This document shows positions 27,410 to 29,348 of a DNA stretch of 29,348 bases, one piece after another. Numbering within the stretch: the stretch's first letter is position 1; the number at the start of each line of letters is the position of its first letter. Made by a program: the position numbers and the translations under genes. This DNA is from a virus. Below the pieces are notes generated by a model. It worked only from the letters and a program-made list of their open reading frames with translations. It did not search any database and was not told the origin of the DNA. Location of the stretch: the IMG/VR virus record IMGVR_UViG_3300025616_000030, positions 1-29,348 of that record, one strand, 5' to 3'.

Positions 27410-27423
27410 CATAAATATTTATA
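27410..27423. promoter_or_regulatory. Divergent T4-type late promoter before gp25 operon
   Basis: On the minus strand TATAAATA lies at 27416-27423, 24 bases before the gp25-like ATG. On the plus strand the one-mismatch octamer CATAAATA lies at 27410-27417, 34 bases before the ATG of the plus-strand gene. The element shares an exact 16-mer with the divergent gap at 1463-1478. It would initiate the long baseplate operon to the left and the small plus-strand gene to the right. Assignment rests on motif, repetition and position. Confidence 0.72.
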
Positions 27424-27451
27424 CGAAATGGATAATATTAAAGGAGTTGTG

Positions 27452-28105
27452 ATGAATAAATTTAAAGGCAAATTCGAACAGATTCATGAAGAAACGTTAT
27501 ATCGCTACCAGCAAGGTGGCTTTTTGCGTGGAGATTATGCTAAAATCAAGAAGGATGCACTTAAGTCAGAAAAGATAGAATCTCTTTCTGACCAAATGAA
27601 AGCTATCCTACAAGATGCTATAAAGAATGAAACAGTACTACGTGTCAGTTATATCAAATCTGGTAAGTCCGAAGCCTATAGTGGCCCCGTAGATGCCGCT
27701 AATATCCCCCACTGCGACCTTTGGGCCGATTGTTATGTAGAACACGCCCCCGGCATGTGGCACAGCGTAATGACCATTCCCCTGTCTATTCTTGAAAAGA
27801 TAGAAGTAGAAGGTGCCGAAGGATATGCCCCATATAATAAGAATCTGGTTCGCCCCAATACAGATGAACCTGATGGCGAGAGAAAGGAACTCGACAAGCA
27901 AACTATGGGTAAAGATGAAAGTAGGAATCTTGGTAAGAAGAATACTAAGTTAGCTAATACCAAAGAACCTAAAGATGGTCGTAGTCAGGCCAAGTTAAAG
28001 GAAAATGTTGGATTTCATGAAGAAAATGATCTGATGTTTGAGACTTATAGACATAGTTACTCAGATGGAAGAAATTTCATCATTTTGAGTAACTATCTTA
28101 CCTAA
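27452..28105 (+). CDS. Hypothetical phage protein, GC-rich core (217 aa)
   Basis: The product begins MNKFKGKFEQIHEETLYRYQQGGFLRGDYAKI. Residues about 30-60 are helical, residues 62-125 are a mixed alpha/beta core with His, Cys and Trp (PHCDLWADCYVEHAPGMWH), and residues 135-190 are a Lys/Glu/Asp-rich tail that looks disordered. I do not recognise a function. The start ATG 27452-27454 has AAGGAG five bases upstream; an in-frame ATG at 27428 lacks one. It is transcribed away from the gp25 operon from the shared late promoter, so it is probably a late gene. The core segment uses many C-ending codons and is much richer in GC than its neighbours. Its last codons contain the 32-bp repeat shared with the transporter gene, and its stop overlaps the stop of the clamp-loader gene. 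Confidence 0.7.
   Translation: MNKFKGKFEQIHEETLYRYQQGGFLRGDYAKIKKDALKSEKIESLSDQMKAILQDAIKNETVLRVSYIKSGKSEAYSGPVDAANIPHCDLWADCYVEHAPGMWHSVMTIPLSILEKIEVEGAEGYAPYNKNLVRPNTDEPDGERKELDKQTMGKDESRNLGKKNTKLANTKEPKDGRSQAKLKENVGFHEENDLMFETYRHSYSDGRNFIILSNYLT
28065..28096. repeat. 32-bp dispersed repeat, copy 2
   Basis: This copy is 31/32 identical to 3593-3624, in the same plus-strand orientation. Here it codes for the last residues (DGRNFIILSNY) of the plus-strand hypothetical protein and ends 6 bases before the convergent stop overlap at 28102-28105. Confidence 0.9.
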
Positions 28106-29268
28106 TTCAACAATTTATTCAATTGAATGAAACAACAGAATGCATTAATTTCAAAATCCATTACGAACTGATGTTTGTACATAGCATCTCCAATTAATAC
28201 CAGAGATTGTGCTTTGTTTGCATCTTTAATATCAGACGCATATATTTCCTCAAACAATCCCTTCAACAATACCAAGTAATCTGAATTGAATTCGGTTTCG
28301 TTCTGGATTATGTATTCTCGTATAACTGATATATTCTTCTCTGATGATATCTTCTTAAACACTTCCTTGGCGAATAGACTAGTACCCTTATCCTTAGTTA
28401 TAGTCAGTACCCCATCTTTGGTATACTTTTGCAATAGCCCTATGGTCTTCCTAATGTCAGGATAGTTTGATATTACCAATTCCTTCAATAGTGGCTTCTG
28501 TTCATCACTAACGCTTATATTTTCATTGGTTATAATGTATGCTATACGTGCCATCACCTCTTTAATAGGCGGCATGATTTCAAATGGAATTGTACGAGAT
28601 CGTAATGGTACTATAATTTTATTTTTATAGTTTGCGGTCATGATGAAACGGAGATTATCACTATATTCTTCCATTACATTACGCAGTGCTCTCATCGCTT
28701 CTACGGTTTGGCCGTCAATTTCGTCCAAAATTATTATTTTGAGCTTTCCATCAATAGATTTAGTCTGAGCAAATGGAACAATCTTATCTCTGATACTATC
28801 AATTCCGCGCTCGTCACTGGCATTGATATATCTATAGACTGCATCTAATTCTTTGACTAATATTTTTGCTAAAGTAGTGTTATGATGTATAATTCCATTC
28901 GGAGTTACGTATAGATGTGGCGCATCTATAGAAATATCATATACATCATCATATTTTATAAAACATCTATTTGTTATGTTTATATATCCATCGATAGTTA
29001 ATATATTTTGTGCGTATTTGACTTGCGTCGGAACATCATCTGATATAATAATATGCTTATCAGAACACATAAAAGATATACCATTTTCTAAGGTAATTTG
29101 ATAAATTGCATTATTGTGTTTTTTTACATATCCTATTATTGGGGTTAGTTGGTTTTCTGGTGTTTTTATATAAATTTGATCTGCTACTGTCTGAAGCTCT
29201 TCATATTTATTGTTATCTACCTCTAGACATTTAAATAGATCTTTGATTTTTATTGCTACTTTATTCAT
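28102..29268 (-). CDS. 44: Clamp-loader ATPase gp44, C-terminal piece fused to split-intein C-part
   Basis: Encodes 388 aa in two parts. Residues 1-130 are intein: IKIKDLF as in the strands after block A, block B ENGISFMCSDKHIII (H72), block F DDVYDISIDAPHLYV, and block G ending HHN (H129, N130) with Thr131 as the +1 nucleophile. Residues 131-388 are the C-extein, a gp44-type AAA+ clamp loader: TTLAK is the second half of the P-loop, then RGIDSIRDK, Walker B IIILDEID (D182, E183), sensor 1 MTAN (211-213), the SRT arginine-finger motif (R225), PDIRKTIG and a C-terminal oligomerisation region. The C-extein is about as long as T4 gp44 after its P-loop. There is no GxGK and no intein block A in this reading frame, so the N-extein and IntN must be encoded elsewhere, presumably beyond the right edge. 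After trans-splicing the protein would load the sliding clamp for replication and late transcription. The ATG overlaps the endonuclease gene by 8 bases. Confidence 0.85.
   Translation of the reverse strand: MNKVAIKIKDLFKCLEVDNNKYEELQTVADQIYIKTPENQLTPIIGYVKKHNNAIYQITLENGISFMCSDKHIIISDDVPTQVKYAQNILTIDGYINITNRCFIKYDDVYDISIDAPHLYVTPNGIIHHNTTLAKILVKELDAVYRYINASDERGIDSIRDKIVPFAQTKSIDGKLKIIILDEIDGQTVEAMRALRNVMEEYSDNLRFIMTANYKNKIIVPLRSRTIPFEIMPPIKEVMARIAYIITNENISVSDEQKPLLKELVISNYPDIRKTIGLLQKYTKDGVLTITKDKGTSLFAKEVFKKISSEKNISVIREYIIQNETEFNSDYLVLLKGLFEEIYASDIKDANKAQSLVLIGDAMYKHQFVMDFEINAFCCFIQLNKLLN
28879..29268 (-). other. Split-intein C-part (IntC, about 130 residues)
   Basis: The segment runs from the start codon to Asn130 (codon 28879-28881). 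It contains splicing blocks B, F and G but not block A with its first Cys/Ser. Only an estimated 10-20 intein residues are therefore missing, which implies an unusually short N-part, similar in type to the known 25-residue IntN of the AceL-TerL intein. No endonuclease domain is present within it. The splice junction K|T lies inside the P-loop of the host protein. Confidence 0.8.
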
Positions 29269-29348
29269 TTAAAAATTTTATACACCTTTCTATTGTTTCG
29301 TTTTTGTTTTGTTTAAAATCATTTTCCCATATAATCAGATATCCAAAT
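29261..29348 (-). CDS. C-terminal end of free-standing (Vsr-like?) homing endonuclease, partial
   Basis: Only the last 28 codons and TAA lie in the window; the gene starts beyond the right edge. The visible tail contains GYLIIWENDF, then a Lys/Glu/Asn-rich helix ending CIKFLNE. A strand ending in IWE followed by a helix is what I expect at the end of Vsr/EDxHD-fold endonucleases that sit between the halves of split-intein genes. It overlaps the start of the IntC-clamp-loader gene by 8 bases (ATGAATAA). An enzyme of this type would cut intein-free alleles and spread the locus. The family call is tentative because no catalytic residues are in view; context carries much of the weight. Confidence 0.55.
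   Translation of the reverse strand, partial: FGYLIIWENDFKQNKNETIERCIKFLNE

Noticed and set aside
27392-27412. Upstream in-frame ATG for the gp25-like gene
   Set aside because: It lies about 4 bases from the late octamer, at or before the expected transcript start; the ATG at 27389-27391 has a good GAGAGG site.
28117-28128. Palindrome ATTCAATTGAAT as a terminator
   Set aside because: It has no loop and no GC pairs to form a stable stem, and it lies within coding sequence of the clamp loader.

Overview
The window looks like part of a large, AT-rich, contractile-tailed bacteriophage genome with T4-like features. Three landmarks support this: a GPW/gp25-family baseplate wedge gene directly followed by a gp6 (baseplate J-like) gene, a T4 gp44-type sliding-clamp-loader ATPase, and divergent intergenic regions carrying the T4 late-promoter octamer TATAAATA. 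Base composition is low in GC (about a third, judged by eye). Coding density is very high, and most neighbouring genes are separated by 1-10 bases or overlap. I saw no tRNA, rRNA, CRISPR array or insertion sequence.

Layout. (1) 1-1405, minus strand: three small co-transcribed genes, namely a calcineurin-like metallophosphoesterase cut by the window start, a zinc-ribbon protein and a protein beginning MGMFDY. (2) 1406-1540: a divergent promoter region with a palindromic late promoter. (3) 1541-3550, plus strand: a tail fibre with a YadA-head-like repeat tract. (4) 27391 down to 3547, minus strand: one 24-kb late operon. In transcription order it holds gp25-like, gp6-like, 1177-aa propeller/zinc-site protein, 1511-aa protein, 1504-aa FnIII/PKD protein, 354-aa protein, 798-aa LamG/propeller protein, 1487-aa propeller protein, and finally a DUF401-like membrane transporter. 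(5) 27410-27423: a second divergent late promoter, with a plus-strand gene of unknown function (27452-28105). (6) 28102-29348, minus strand: the C-terminal piece of the clamp loader, fused to most of a split intein and preceded by the tail end of a free-standing endonuclease gene.

How it fits together. The long operon encodes a baseplate wedge core (gp25, gp6) followed by very large beta-rich proteins that probably build the wedge periphery and host-contacting parts; the divergent fibre gene is the best receptor-binding candidate. The clamp loader is broken exactly in its P-loop, so a functional ATPase requires protein trans-splicing with an N-terminal piece encoded beyond the right edge. This fractured replication gene is the most notable system here. 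Other points of note are the phage-borne transporter inside a structural operon, a 32-bp repeat shared by two convergent gene ends, a LamG domain that appears to be interrupted by a beta-propeller, and a strong deficit of CCWGG sites relative to CCSGG.
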